Shown here piece after piece: positions 24,380 through 34,169 of a DNA stretch of 64,000 nucleotides. Origin of the DNA: CAZKUR01 sp964556005 (GTDB lineage Bacteria; Bacteroidota; Ignavibacteria; Ignavibacteriales; Ignavibacteriaceae). Numbering within the stretch: position 1 is the stretch's first letter; each line of letters starts with the position of its first letter. Position numbers and translations under genes: made by a program. The stretch covers positions 14,589-78,588 of the forward strand of contig CAZKUR010000007.1 in the NCBI GenBank assembly GCA_964556005.1, written 5' to 3'. The notes under the pieces were generated by a model. That model was given only the letters and a program-made list of their open reading frames with translations. It ran no database searches and was not told where the DNA came from.

Positions 24380-25624
24380 TTATTGGGAAGAATAAATGAT
24401 ATTTCCGGCTTTAATCGTCATACAGTTAAGATTCTTTCCGACATTATACACAATATCGGAATACTCGTTGGTGTCAAAGACGGAAAAATCCGCTTTCTTA
24501 CCTATTTCAATGCTGCCTCTGTCAGAAGATAAACCTAATGCATGAGCAGCATTAATAGTAACCGCAGAAACTGTTTCTTCAATTGTCATATTCATCTTTA
24601 ATGCGGCAAGGCTCATTATAAAATTTAAATTTGCTATATGTGAAGAGCCGGGATTATAATCGGTTGCAAGTGCAATGATAGCATTGTTATCGATTAGTTT
24701 TCTTGCCGGTGCGGATTGATAATTTAAAAAGAACGAAACTCCCGGAAGCAAAGTACAAACGGTTTCAGAGTCAGCAGCCTTTTTTAAATCGGTTTCATTT
24801 AATACTTCCAAATGATCAATACTTGAGGCATTATGTTTTAACGCGACATCAAGTCCGCCAATATTATTAAACTGTTCAGTGTGCAGTTTTAGTTTTAAAT
24901 TATTTGATACGGCAGCAGTAAATATTCTATCGATTTCTTCGGAAGAAAATGCAGTCTTCTCGCAAAAGCCATCGCAAAATTCTGCTAATTTATTTTTAGC
25001 AATATGAGGAATCATTTTGTTAATGATTTCATTAACGTAACCTTCATGATTATCTTTAAACTCCGACGGATAAGTATGAGCACCTAAAAAAGTCGGGATA
25101 ATATCTACCGGGTAAATTTCATTTAAATATTTAATTACATGAAGAATTTTAATTTCATTCTCGAAGTCTAATCCGTATCCGCTTTTAATTTCGAGTGTAG
25201 TTATTCCCTGGGAAATAAAATAATCAATTCGTGGTTTAACAATATTAACGAGTTCTTCAAATGTATATTCCCTGACTGCTTTTACCGTCGATAAGATTCC
25301 GCCGCCGCTTTTTGCAATTTCTTCATAACTAACACCGCTCAGCTTTTTCCTAAATTCTTCAGCTCTTGAGCCGGCAAAAACGGTGTGTGTGTGGCATTCT
25401 ATCAGTCCCGGCAGAATTATTTTATTTTTTAAATCAATCTTATTGTAATCGCTCAAATTCTTTATTGAATGATCCGGTAAAATATCTTTAATGATTCCGT
25501 CTTCGATTATAATCGAATGTTCGAAGACCGGTTCAATATTTCCTAAATCTTTCCCTCGTTTAAACCAATTACCGTTTGAATTAATAGTTATTATCTGGGT
25601 TGGATTTAAAAGAAGTGATAACAT
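24380..25624 (-). CDS. hutI: Imidazolonepropionase
   Basis: Opens the imidazolone ring to formiminoglutamate, the substrate of the next gene. 414 residues of the amidohydrolase fold: metal site ECHTHTVFAGSR, GYGLDFENE, HTEQFN, the HLE block SSIDHLEVL, and ALATDYNPGSS with the metal Asp. Its start overlaps the SPOR lipoprotein stop by 1 base. Histidase and urocanase are not in the window. A 128-base gap separates it from ftcD. Confidence 0.95.
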   Translation of the reverse strand: MLSLLLNPTQIITINSNGNWFKRGKDLGNIEPVFEHSIIIEDGIIKDILPDHSIKNLSDYNKIDLKNKIILPGLIECHTHTVFAGSRAEEFRKKLSGVSYEEIAKSGGGILSTVKAVREYTFEELVNIVKPRIDYFISQGITTLEIKSGYGLDFENEIKILHVIKYLNEIYPVDIIPTFLGAHTYPSEFKDNHEGYVNEIINKMIPHIAKNKLAEFCDGFCEKTAFSSEEIDRIFTAAVSNNLKLKLHTEQFNNIGGLDVALKHNASSIDHLEVLNETDLKKAADSETVCTLLPGVSFFLNYQSAPARKLIDNNAIIALATDYNPGSSHIANLNFIMSLAALKMNMTIEETVSAVTINAAHALGLSSDRGSIEIGKKADFSVFDTNEYSDIVYNVGKNLNCMTIKAGNIIYSSQ

Positions 25625-26181
25625 TATTCGTAAACGTTTACTGTTTCATTTACAACATGGGCATCGTTATATCCCATTTGATTTAGCTTAAAGCTTAAAT
25701 CTTTGGCGTCTTGCAGACTTGTAAAATCGCCAACTTCTACTTTATAGAAAGGTGGATCGAAAATTATATATACATTTTTTTGATTTGTTTTGGAATATAG
25801 TTCCGATTTTTTATCATTTGCTTCCTTAAGATTATCTGTCGAAAAAACCTGGACCCTGAAACCTTTAACCCTATCGATTACAGTTTGTTTTGCTAAATTA
25901 TTAGATGTATCGGAACTACTAAATCCATACCAAACAGAAAGATCTTGCGGTACCTGACCCGAATCGGTCTTTGTTTCTTTGAGATCGATTTTGGTTCTGT
26001 ACGGTTTCATGTTGAAGTCTTCATCCGGCAGCTTTTTACCGGTTTCCTTTTTAGTTTCTAATTTTTTCTCGTTTTCTTTTGATTTTTCATACCGGCTGCC
26101 TGTAGAAGCACTGCAAGCCGTAAAAATGATGGAAGATAAAAATAAAACAAAATAGATTGTGATTTTATTGAAATGATTCAT
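25624..26181 (-). CDS. SPOR-domain lipoprotein
   Basis: 185 residues: lipoprotein signal ending FTACSAS, a very Lys/Glu-rich linker (about 30-75), and a C-terminal SPOR domain (KGFRVQVFSTD to YNDAHVV). Probably anchored in the envelope and able to bind peptidoglycan. It is the first gene of the minus-strand unit running into hutI, which looks like a chance operon rather than a functional link. Divergent from glgA. Confidence 0.85.
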   Translation of the reverse strand: MNHFNKITIYFVLFLSSIIFTACSASTGSRYEKSKENEKKLETKKETGKKLPDEDFNMKPYRTKIDLKETKTDSGQVPQDLSVWYGFSSSDTSNNLAKQTVIDRVKGFRVQVFSTDNLKEANDKKSELYSKTNQKNVYIIFDPPFYKVEVGDFTSLQDAKDLSFKLNQMGYNDAHVVNETVNVYE

Positions 26182-26330
26182 AATCTGCGGATTTTTTTCT
26201 TCAAATATAAAATAAAATTATCTTAAACAATATATGTCTTTATCGTGTTATTCTGAAAGAAATAATTCGATTAAACTTCATAAACTTATAAATACAATAA
26301 GTTATGCCATTTATTTAGCGGGTTGGTTTT

Positions 26331-26359
26331 TTGAGTATACAAATAAATTTTAGTAACTT
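26331..26359 (+). promoter_or_regulatory. Candidate promoter for glgA
   Basis: TTGAGT (26331-26336), 17-base spacer, TAACTT (26354-26359), 29 bases before the glgA ATG, in the divergent region between glgA and the SPOR lipoprotein. Weak -10. Confidence 0.35.
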
Positions 26360-26388
26360 TAAACTTCAATATTTAAAAATTATGTGAA

Positions 26389-27882
26389 ATGGCCGGAAAA
26401 AAGCTCAAAGTTCTTTTTGTTACTTCTGAAGTTGTACCATTTGTAAAAACCGGGGGACTGGCTGATGTATCGGCGGCATTACCTCAAATGTTGGCTGAAA
26501 TGGGCCACGAAGTTAGAATAGTTGTGCCTAAATACGGAGCCGTAGACAACAGGAAATTTAAAATTCACGAAGTTGTCAGGTTAAAAGATATTCAAATGAA
26601 ATTAGGCGATAAAGATGTTGTCTTTTCTTTAAAGTCATGTTTTTTACCTGGTCAAAAAGTTCGAGTTCAGATTTATTTTCTGGATAACCAGGAATATTTC
26701 GGAAGCAGAAACAGTCTTTATGTCGATCCTAATTCAGGTGAGAGTTATCCTGATAATGATGAAAGATTTGTTTTACTCTCGCGCTCTGTTTTTGAACTGG
26801 TATCAAAGCTTGGATGGATACCAGACATAATCCATTGTAATGATTGGCAAACCGGGCTGATTCCCGCTTACCTTAAAACGATTTATAAAAACGAGCCTAA
26901 CTTCGATAATTTTAAAACGCTCTTTACAATTCACAACCTCGCTTACCAGGGAGAATTTCCAAAATCATCATTTCCAAAACTTGGCTTACCGGAAGATTTA
27001 AATTCCGAAAAAGGAGTTGAGATTTATAATAAAATCAATTTCATGAAAACCGGTTTGATATTTGCCGATTGCATAAATACTGTAAGTGAAACTTATGCAA
27101 ATGAAATTAGGACGGACGATGAATTAGGTGCAGGTTTGAAATCAATTCTCGCAAAACGAAAAAATGACCTTTACGGAATTGTGAACGGAATCGATACAAA
27201 AGTTTGGAATCCTGAAAAGGATAAGCATCTGCCAAAAAAGTATTCCATTAAAACTCTTGAAAATAAAAAAATCAATAAAAAAGAATTAGCCGAGAAATTT
27301 GGTTTTATCTTCGATGAAAATATTCCGGTGATTGGATTGATCTCGAGGCTTTACGATGCAAAAGGAATAGACCTTGTTAGAGATTCTTTCGAGGAAATAA
27401 TGAAATTAAATCTTCAAATGGTTTTGTTGGGAACCGGTGATAGAAAGTATCATTCTTTCTTCGATAAAATGAGTAAAAAATATCCCGATAAATTTGCATG
27501 TTATTTAGGTTTCAACAATGAGCTTGCACATTTAATTGAAGGAGGTGCCGACATTTTCTTGATGCCGTCCAAATATGAACCATGCGGCTTGAATCAAATG
27601 TACAGCCTCGTTTATGGTACAGTTCCGATTGTACGGCAGACAGGCGGATTAGCCGATACCGTAGAAAAATTTAATGAAAAAACAATTGAAGGCAACGGTT
27701 TTGTATTCAAAGAATATGACCACGTAGCTTTATTAAAGGAGTTAAAAAGATCTCTGAAAATATTTGAAGATAAAAAAACCTGGGTCAAAATAATGAAAAA
27801 CGGTATGAAGTGTGATTTCAGTTGGAATTCTTCTGCCAAGAAATATGTTGATTTGTATAAGACCATTTTGAATAGTAATTAA
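26389..27882 (+). CDS. glgA: Glycogen/starch synthase (ADP-glucose type, GT5)
   Basis: Extends alpha-1,4-glucan from ADP-glucose. 497 residues with the N-terminal substrate loop VKTGGLADVSAALP, ICHNDWQTGLIPAYL-type block, the second Rossmann domain starting IPVIGLISRLYDAKGID, and EPCGLNQMYSLVYGT-VPIVRQTGGLADTV, which holds the catalytic Glu region. It heads a run with gmhB and three envelope genes. Confidence 0.95.
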   Translation: MAGKKLKVLFVTSEVVPFVKTGGLADVSAALPQMLAEMGHEVRIVVPKYGAVDNRKFKIHEVVRLKDIQMKLGDKDVVFSLKSCFLPGQKVRVQIYFLDNQEYFGSRNSLYVDPNSGESYPDNDERFVLLSRSVFELVSKLGWIPDIIHCNDWQTGLIPAYLKTIYKNEPNFDNFKTLFTIHNLAYQGEFPKSSFPKLGLPEDLNSEKGVEIYNKINFMKTGLIFADCINTVSETYANEIRTDDELGAGLKSILAKRKNDLYGIVNGIDTKVWNPEKDKHLPKKYSIKTLENKKINKKELAEKFGFIFDENIPVIGLISRLYDAKGIDLVRDSFEEIMKLNLQMVLLGTGDRKYHSFFDKMSKKYPDKFACYLGFNNELAHLIEGGADIFLMPSKYEPCGLNQMYSLVYGTVPIVRQTGGLADTVEKFNEKTIEGNGFVFKEYDHVALLKELKRSLKIFEDKKTWVKIMKNGMKCDFSWNSSAKKYVDLYKTILNSN

Positions 27883-27890
27883 TTGATTTA

Positions 27891-28472
27891 ATGAGTAACC
27901 ATGCTGTTTTTTTGGATAGGGACGGTACATTGAATGAAGACCCGGGATACCTTGGAAATCCTGATAAGGTTAAGCTTATTAATGGAACCGGCGAAGCACT
28001 CTCCAAATTAAAAAAAAATAATTTTAAACTAATCGTAATTTCAAATCAATCGGGTATAGCAAGAGGTCTTATAACAAAAACAGATGTTGAAGCGGTAAAC
28101 AATAAGATAAATGAATTATTGCTTCCGTATAAAGTTGCCATTGATGAATTTTACTATTGTCCCGCACACCCAGATTATAATTCGGCGGAAGAATGTTCAT
28201 GCAGGAAACCTTCGCCGGAATTAGTTTTAAAAGCATCTAAAGATTTTGATATCGAAATAGAAAAATCATACTTCGTCGGAGATGCGGTAAGTGATATTCA
28301 GTGCGGAATGAATGCTGGTTTAAAAACAGTACTTGTAAAAACAGGCTACGGGAATGATAGTTTTTTTAGCTTGCAAAAACAAAAGAAATTTCCAAGCTTT
28401 GTTGCTCAAAATATTTTCGATGCGTGTAATATTATAATCAATGATTATAGAAAGCAGGTAATTGACAATTAA
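27891..28472 (+). CDS. gmhB: D-glycero-D-manno-heptose 1,7-bisphosphate phosphatase-like HAD protein
   Basis: 193-residue HAD phosphatase with FLDRDGTLNE (nucleophile Asp), ISNQSGIARG, and the zinc-binding CPAHP...CSCRKP block characteristic of GmhB, then GDAVSDIQCG. GmhB works in ADP-heptose synthesis for LPS core. It starts 8 bases after glgA and overlaps the next lipoprotein by 11 bases. A histidinol-phosphatase role for this HAD subfamily cannot be excluded. Confidence 0.88.
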   Translation: MSNHAVFLDRDGTLNEDPGYLGNPDKVKLINGTGEALSKLKKNNFKLIVISNQSGIARGLITKTDVEAVNNKINELLLPYKVAIDEFYYCPAHPDYNSAEECSCRKPSPELVLKASKDFDIEIEKSYFVGDAVSDIQCGMNAGLKTVLVKTGYGNDSFFSLQKQKKFPSFVAQNIFDACNIIINDYRKQVIDN

Positions 28473-29631
28473 AAAATATATTATTCTTTTTGCCGCAATT
28501 TATTTTATTTCTTTAGCCGGATGCAGCGATGCTCCAACTCCCATAGGCGCAAATATTCTGAAACAGGATAATATCGGAGTGTTAAATTTCAATTCTCTTA
28601 CGGATTCGGTTTATCAGACTTCATCTTATCTCAAACAGGTTGAAACGCTGTCTTCTTCAACCACATTGCTTTTAGGTAAATACAGCAACGTCGAAGCATC
28701 TATTTTAGTGCGATTCTTTTATCCACTCCCGGATACAACAGTCAGCGATCTTAGAAACAATAAATTGACTGTTACAAGTGCTTCAATAGTTTTTACAAGG
28801 AATTATTTAGCGGGCGATTCAACGGCCGCATTTGATTTCCAGGCTTTTAAGATAAACAGCAATTGGTATAGCACGTTCGACGCTGACAGTCTAAGCACAT
28901 TAAATTATGATCCTACCGATATCAGTTCCAACAGGCAGCTAACCGATTCGCTTTGTTCATTTAATGTAGATAATCAACTTGTAGCTTCGTGGTTATTATC
29001 TGCGGCAGATTCATCTTTTGATAATGGAATTTTAATTAAACCCACAACAAATACAAACAAAGTTATCGGTCTTACGGCGTTATCAGCTTATGCAACTTTG
29101 CCGATTCCTGAACTAATTGTAGTTGTCGCTAAACCTGGAGTTTATTCGAATGACTCCCTTATTTTTATTCCCCTGACGGATTTATCCGTAGTTGACGGCT
29201 CAAGGCCTCAATATAATTCCGAATTATTTTACATGGAAGGAGCCGTGACCTTAACCGGCAAATTAGCCTTCGATATATCAAAGATTCCGGCTCATTCTGT
29301 AATAAATAGTGCTACTCTTACTTTAGCTTATGATTCATTATCTTCAACAGGGCCGTTTCCAAGCATTATATATGCCTATAATCTGAAAGACAGTACAACG
29401 AATGTTCTTCAGGATTCAACTATAGCAGGCAGCTTATACAAAGGTAACGGAACTTATAGCGGCAATATCACTCCTCTTGTTTCCGATTGGGTCAACGGTA
29501 ACAACCAAGGGATCCTGTTATACCCGATTAACAGAATATCAACGGTCAGCCTATTAGCGCTAAAAAGCAGTACGGCAGTGGATAGAAATCTAAGGCCGAA
29601 ACTTCAAGTTGTTTACACACTAATAAAATGA
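28462..29631 (+). CDS. Large lipoprotein of the glgA cluster (unrecognised family)
   Basis: 389 residues from TTG 28462: signal peptide ending SLAGC, then a beta-rich protein with repeated Ser/Thr and Asp. No enzyme motif seen. In Bacteroidota a DUF4270 lipoprotein is commonly encoded beside glgA; position, size and fold impression agree, so this may be its counterpart, but I see no diagnostic motif. It overlaps gmhB by 11 bases and the outer-membrane protein gene by 4. Confidence 0.75.
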   Translation: MTIKKYIILFAAIYFISLAGCSDAPTPIGANILKQDNIGVLNFNSLTDSVYQTSSYLKQVETLSSSTTLLLGKYSNVEASILVRFFYPLPDTTVSDLRNNKLTVTSASIVFTRNYLAGDSTAAFDFQAFKINSNWYSTFDADSLSTLNYDPTDISSNRQLTDSLCSFNVDNQLVASWLLSAADSSFDNGILIKPTTNTNKVIGLTALSAYATLPIPELIVVVAKPGVYSNDSLIFIPLTDLSVVDGSRPQYNSELFYMEGAVTLTGKLAFDISKIPAHSVINSATLTLAYDSLSSTGPFPSIIYAYNLKDSTTNVLQDSTIAGSLYKGNGTYSGNITPLVSDWVNGNNQGILLYPINRISTVSLLALKSSTAVDRNLRPKLQVVYTLIK

Positions 29632-30881
29632 AAATGAAGAAATTTAATTTATATATTCTTTTGTTCTTATTAATCGCACTGCCGGCTTTTGCACAAAGCA
29701 GTACACCATATACAAGATACGGAATCGGCGATCTTGATTACGCAAATTCTGCAAGAAGATCTTCGATAGGTTCATTAGGAACAGCCGTATTTGATAAAAA
29801 TTTTATTAGTGTATTGAATCCTGCCTCCTGGTCGGAAATTAACAATACAAGAGTCGAATTTAATTCGAGTTATTACGGATTATTCCTTAAGACAAATGAT
29901 ATCAATACTTATTACGGTACGTTTGATGTTAAAGGTTTTAACTTTGCATTCCCGATAAGCGAAAAATATGGAATAAGCTCTGCTTTTGGTTTGGTTCCTT
30001 ATTCTACTGTAAGCTACAATAGTGTAGTAAATTATTCATCGACTAACTCCACTGATGATTACTCGCTGCAATATAAAGGAGAAGGAGGGCTTACTAAGCT
30101 ATTTATTGGCGGCTCATATAGGCTTCCGTTTAATTTATCTATTGGCGCAAGTTTTGATTATTATTTTGGGACTCTAAAATATTTTGCAAGTACAAATTTT
30201 ATCAACAGCAGCAACTTGAATGCTACTTATGAGAAAAAACTGTCGCCGAAAGGATTAGGAACAACTATCGGTTTAATAAGTCCCGATTTTTCATCTTTAT
30301 TTGGAAACGGTGTAATATCGAATTTTAGAATCGGTTTCAGTTTAAACTATATTGCGGCTTTGTCAACGGATACAATTTATTCTGCCGTATCTGCTACAGG
30401 CATAGATACTGTAAACTATGGCAGTACGGATATTAAAATTCCCAACCGATATTCGGTGGGAATGGCATTAACGCTAAATAAAAAGTTTCTTGTTTCTCTG
30501 GATTATTTATTTCAACCATGGAGTAAGTTTGTGTACCAGAATAAAACTTCCGGTTATTTACGCGATGCATCTAAATATAGTTTAGGATTTGAATATGATC
30601 CGGCTTATGAACCTGGACAAACCTTCTGGGAACAAATAATTTGGCGTGCAGGTTTAAGTTTTGAGCAAACACAATATTTTATCGATGGTCAAGGTATAAA
30701 TCAGTTTACTGTAGGTGGTGGATTTTCTCTACCATTAACATTGGAAAATACAATAGACGTTGGTATAAATTATTCTATGAGAGGCACAACGGAATTTAAT
30801 TTAATAAAAGAAAATCTTCTCCAAATTAATTTCGGTATTAGTTTGGGAGATGTATGGTTCATTCGATATAAACCAAATTAA
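29628..30881 (+). CDS. Outer-membrane beta-barrel protein
   Basis: 417 residues, signal peptide ending LPAFAQ, then SSTPYTRYGIGDLDYANSARR and a series of alternating strands ending in Tyr/Phe, as in Bacteroidota porin-like proteins distantly similar to FadL. Starts inside the stop of the lipoprotein gene (ATGA overlap). The lipoprotein, barrel and TPR genes look like one envelope unit of unknown function. Confidence 0.75.
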   Translation: MKMKKFNLYILLFLLIALPAFAQSSTPYTRYGIGDLDYANSARRSSIGSLGTAVFDKNFISVLNPASWSEINNTRVEFNSSYYGLFLKTNDINTYYGTFDVKGFNFAFPISEKYGISSAFGLVPYSTVSYNSVVNYSSTNSTDDYSLQYKGEGGLTKLFIGGSYRLPFNLSIGASFDYYFGTLKYFASTNFINSSNLNATYEKKLSPKGLGTTIGLISPDFSSLFGNGVISNFRIGFSLNYIAALSTDTIYSAVSATGIDTVNYGSTDIKIPNRYSVGMALTLNKKFLVSLDYLFQPWSKFVYQNKTSGYLRDASKYSLGFEYDPAYEPGQTFWEQIIWRAGLSFEQTQYFIDGQGINQFTVGGGFSLPLTLENTIDVGINYSMRGTTEFNLIKENLLQINFGISLGDVWFIRYKPN

Positions 30882-30905
30882 TAATATAAAAGTAAGGGTT
30901 ATATT

Positions 30906-31963
30906 TTGAAAAAGTTATTTTTCATATCGGCTTCGATCATTTTAGCTGTTGCATTTTTCAACAATGCATCTTACGCAAAATACAATAAAAATTTAATTTC
31001 CAATCAATATTCTAGGATTGCTCCTGATGATTCAATGAAAGCACTTGAGCTTTATAGTCTTTTTTCGGAGTATTACAAGAATAAAGACTATTTAAGCGCC
31101 ATGCCTTTCGGGTTTAAAGTTATGAATCAAGATCCGAAAAGATTTGCAAAATATTTTTACTACAAAATGGAAGATTTACTTTTTAAACTTCATGATTCAA
31201 CTGAAGTAGATAGTACTATTAAAACCGAGATTAAAGATTCAATACTTTATGTTTATAATGCAGCGTTAAAATATTACCCGGCAGATAAAGGTTATTGGGA
31301 AGCTAAAAAAGCATTTGTTTCCGAAACTTGGTTAAAAATACCCGCTGATACTGTTATAAATGAGTACGTACAGGCATTTAAAGATAATCCGAACTTACCG
31401 GATTTTTATTATGATAGATTAGGGCAGCTTTATATAAATAATGCAACCGATAATAATGATTATAAAGAAAAAGCGATAGATATTTATGAGAAATTAAGTG
31501 AGAAAAATCCCAATGATTCTCGATGGGATGATATACTGCAAACATTGGTAAAAAATATCGATCAGCTTGAACAGTTTGCAAAGAAAGCCTGGGAATTAAA
31601 TAAAGAGGATATCGGCAGAGCATGGAAATATGCACTTATTGCCGCTAAGGCAGGCGATTTTAAAAATGCTATAGTTCCGCTAGAGTTTTTAGTACAAAAA
31701 GATCCCAGCAGCACTTCATATTGGACNNNNNNNNNNNNNNNNNNNNNNNNNNNNNNNNNNNNNNNNNNNNNNNNNNNNNNNNNNNNNNNNNNNNNNNNNN
31801 NNNNNNNNNNNNNNNNNNNNNNNNNNAGGATAGAATTAAAGCACTCCAGAATGCAATTCCATCCAAAGAAGATTATTTCTTTAGAGGCTATAAATCCGGT
31901 ACCGTACTTCCAATTAAAGGCGGATGTTACGGCTGGATCGACAGAAGCGTAACTGTGCCTTAA
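30906..31963 (+). CDS. TPR-repeat protein interrupted by an assembly gap
   Basis: Signal peptide (KKLFFISASIILAVAFF...SYA), then helical TPR-like repeats (for example KALELYSLFSEYYKNKDYLSAMPFGFKV) up to 31726, where 100 N begin. After the gap (31827) the believable C-terminus is in a different frame: it ends SKEDYFFRGYKSGT...GWIDRSVTVP with the stop at 31961-31963, a tail seen in TPR proteins of this group (family memory). The frame that simply continues through the N run ends at 31952 and looks spurious. The true gap length is therefore not 100 modulo 3. Confidence 0.8.
31727..31826. other. Assembly gap of exactly 100 N
   Basis: A run of 100 N, the conventional placeholder for a scaffold join of unknown size. 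Everything downstream is linked to everything upstream only by scaffolding. Confidence 0.98.
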
Positions 31964-32015
31964 TTGACATTTTATAAGCAATAAGTGTCGGTTAAATTAA
32001 ACCATGAAATTAGGA

Positions 32016-32055
32016 GGTTCCGGTGTTTTAGAACTCCGGAACCTTTTTTATTTTT
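32016..32055 (+). terminator. Rho-independent terminator after the TPR gene
   Basis: Eight-base perfect stem GGTTCCGG / CCGGAACC (32016-32023 with 32036-32043), 12-base loop that can add GTT/AAC pairs, followed by T6 and a second T-run. Confidence 0.92.
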
Positions 32056-32093
32056 GTATAACTTATATCATTCATTAATAAAAAGAAGTTAAA

Positions 32094-33389
32094 ATGTTTA
32101 CCGCTTTAAAGAAAGACGAAAAAATTTTTGAAATAATGTCGCTCGAGACAAAACGTCAGCGCGAAAAATTAGAATTAATTGCATCGGAAAATTTTGTCAG
32201 TTCTGCAGTGCTCGAAGCTGCAGGTTCGGTTTTGACAAATAAATATGCCGAAGGGTATCCCGGTAAAAGATATTACGGAGGCTGTGAATTTGTTGATATG
32301 GCCGAAGATATTGCAAGAGAAAGATTAAAAAAGTTGTTCAATGCCGAATATGTTAATGTACAGCCTCATAGTGGCTCGCAGGCAAATATGGCTGTATTCA
32401 TGACATTCTTAAAACCTGGTGATAAATTTTTAGGTCTAAGTTTAGCACATGGCGGCCATCTCACTCACGGTTCGCCTGTGAATTTTTCGGGAAAGCTTTA
32501 CGAGGCAGTCGGTTATACCTTAAATAAGGAAACCAGAGTACTTGATTATAATTTAATTGAGGATCTTGCAAAGAAAGAGAAACCAAAATTAATTATCACC
32601 GGAGCCAGTGCATATCCGAGGGAATGGGATTATGCAAAGTTCAGAGAAATTGCCGATAAAGTCGGTGCATTTTTAGTTTGCGATATGGCTCATCCTGCCG
32701 GCTTAATTGCAAAAGGATTGCTTAATAATCCTTTGCCTTATTGCGATGTTGTAACTTCCACAACCCATAAAACATTGAGAGGCCCCCGCGGCGGAATAAT
32801 TCTAGTCGGAAAAGATAAAGAAAACTCATGGGGAATTAAAACTCCGAAAGGCGATAGGACCAAATTAATTTCTGAACTACTTGATAGCACTGTTATGCCC
32901 GGAATTCAAGGTGGACCATTGATGCACATAATAATGGCAAAAGCAGTTGCATTCGGTGAGGCGTTAAGCGATTCTTTCAAAGTTTATGTTGAACAGGTAG
33001 TTAAAAATTCAATGGCGTTGGCGGAAAAATTAATTGAATTCGATTTTGATTTAATTTCAGGCGGAACAGATAATCATCTGATGTTAATCGATCTTACAAA
33101 TAAGAATATAACAGGCAAGCAGGCTGAAAAAGCTCTTGAAGCGGCGGGAATAACCGTGAATAAAAATATGGTTCCGTTCGATCAGAGAAGCCCTTTTGTT
33201 ACCAGCGGAATAAGAATAGGAACGCCTGCAGTAACTACCAGGGGAATGAAAGTAAATGAAATGAAAAAAATTGCTGAATTCATAAACCGGGCAGTTTCAA
33301 ACTTTGAAAGTGAAAGTGAACTGAAAAATATTGAAAAAGAAGTTAAAGAACTCTGTACCGGCTTTCCGTTATATCCCGGTTTAGTTTAA
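32094..33389 (+). CDS. glyA: Serine hydroxymethyltransferase
   Basis: PLP enzyme interconverting serine and glycine with tetrahydrofolate. 431 residues, normal length. Visible are KYAEGYPGKRYYGGCE, CDMAHPAGLIA and the PLP lysine block TSTTHKTLRGPRGG (Lys226), then the C-terminal GIRIGTPAVTTRGM. First gene after the terminator, followed by tatC 12 bases later. Confidence 0.97.
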   Translation: MFTALKKDEKIFEIMSLETKRQREKLELIASENFVSSAVLEAAGSVLTNKYAEGYPGKRYYGGCEFVDMAEDIARERLKKLFNAEYVNVQPHSGSQANMAVFMTFLKPGDKFLGLSLAHGGHLTHGSPVNFSGKLYEAVGYTLNKETRVLDYNLIEDLAKKEKPKLIITGASAYPREWDYAKFREIADKVGAFLVCDMAHPAGLIAKGLLNNPLPYCDVVTSTTHKTLRGPRGGIILVGKDKENSWGIKTPKGDRTKLISELLDSTVMPGIQGGPLMHIIMAKAVAFGEALSDSFKVYVEQVVKNSMALAEKLIEFDFDLISGGTDNHLMLIDLTNKNITGKQAEKALEAAGITVNKNMVPFDQRSPFVTSGIRIGTPAVTTRGMKVNEMKKIAEFINRAVSNFESESELKNIEKEVKELCTGFPLYPGLV

Positions 33390-33401
33390 AGTGAAAAAAA
33401 A

Positions 33402-34169
33402 TTGGCAAACAAAGAATTAGTAAAAAGCGAAGCAGATTTAGACGAAGATCCTGAGAATAACGGAACCGAAATGACTTTCCTCGAACATTTAGAGGAACTT
33501 CGCTGGCGTATCATCTATTCTTTAATAGGCTTAATAGCCGGCGCCATAATCTGCTGGATATTTATTAATTTCTTAGTCGATGTTATTCTGCTGAAACCTG
33601 CAAGAGATTCAGGTATTCATTTGCAAAACCTAAGACCATTCGGCCAGTTAATGGTCTATTTTCAGATTGCAATTATCGGTGGAATAATACTAAGCTTACC
33701 GAACTTATTTTTTCAGTTATGGAAGTTCATTGCCCCAGCATTAAAAAGCAAAGAAAGAAAATATATTATATGGATAGTATTGTTTTCAACACTGAGTTTT
33801 TTAATAGGAATTGTCTTTGCTTACTATGCACTATTACCTTTTACACTTAAATTCATCGGGCATTTCGGATCACCGCAGATTGAAAACAATTTTGCAATTG
33901 ACGAATACATGTCAATAATTATAAGTGTAATGTTAGGGTGCGGTGTAGTCTTTGAACTTCCGTTGATTTCTTACTTTTTAACTAAAGTCGGAATTCTAAA
34001 ACCTGAATACATGAGAAAATACCGGAGGTATGCTATTGTTGGAATTTTGGTATTAGCAGCTTTCTTAACTCCGCCTGATCCGGCTTCACAGGTAGTTCTT
34101 GCAGTTCCGTTGGTTTTATTATATGAAATAAGTATATTCATCTCAAAAATTGCAGTAAAGAAATCTTGA
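33402..34169 (+). CDS. tatC: Sec-independent protein translocase TatC
   Basis: Core receptor of the twin-arginine translocon. 255 residues from TTG 33402, with the N-terminal signature MTFLEHLEELRWRIIYSLIG and six hydrophobic segments. The charged first 22 residues precede the signature. tatA is not in the window. Its stop overlaps the next start by 4 bases (TTGA). Confidence 0.95.
   Translation: MANKELVKSEADLDEDPENNGTEMTFLEHLEELRWRIIYSLIGLIAGAIICWIFINFLVDVILLKPARDSGIHLQNLRPFGQLMVYFQIAIIGGIILSLPNLFFQLWKFIAPALKSKERKYIIWIVLFSTLSFLIGIVFAYYALLPFTLKFIGHFGSPQIENNFAIDEYMSIIISVMLGCGVVFELPLISYFLTKVGILKPEYMRKYRRYAIVGILVLAAFLTPPDPASQVVLAVPLVLLYEISIFISKIAVKKS

Noticed and set aside
31827..31952. C-terminus of the TPR protein in the frame that runs through the N block
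   Set aside because: It reads as low-quality sequence, while the other frame gives a recognisable family tail with a stop at 31961.
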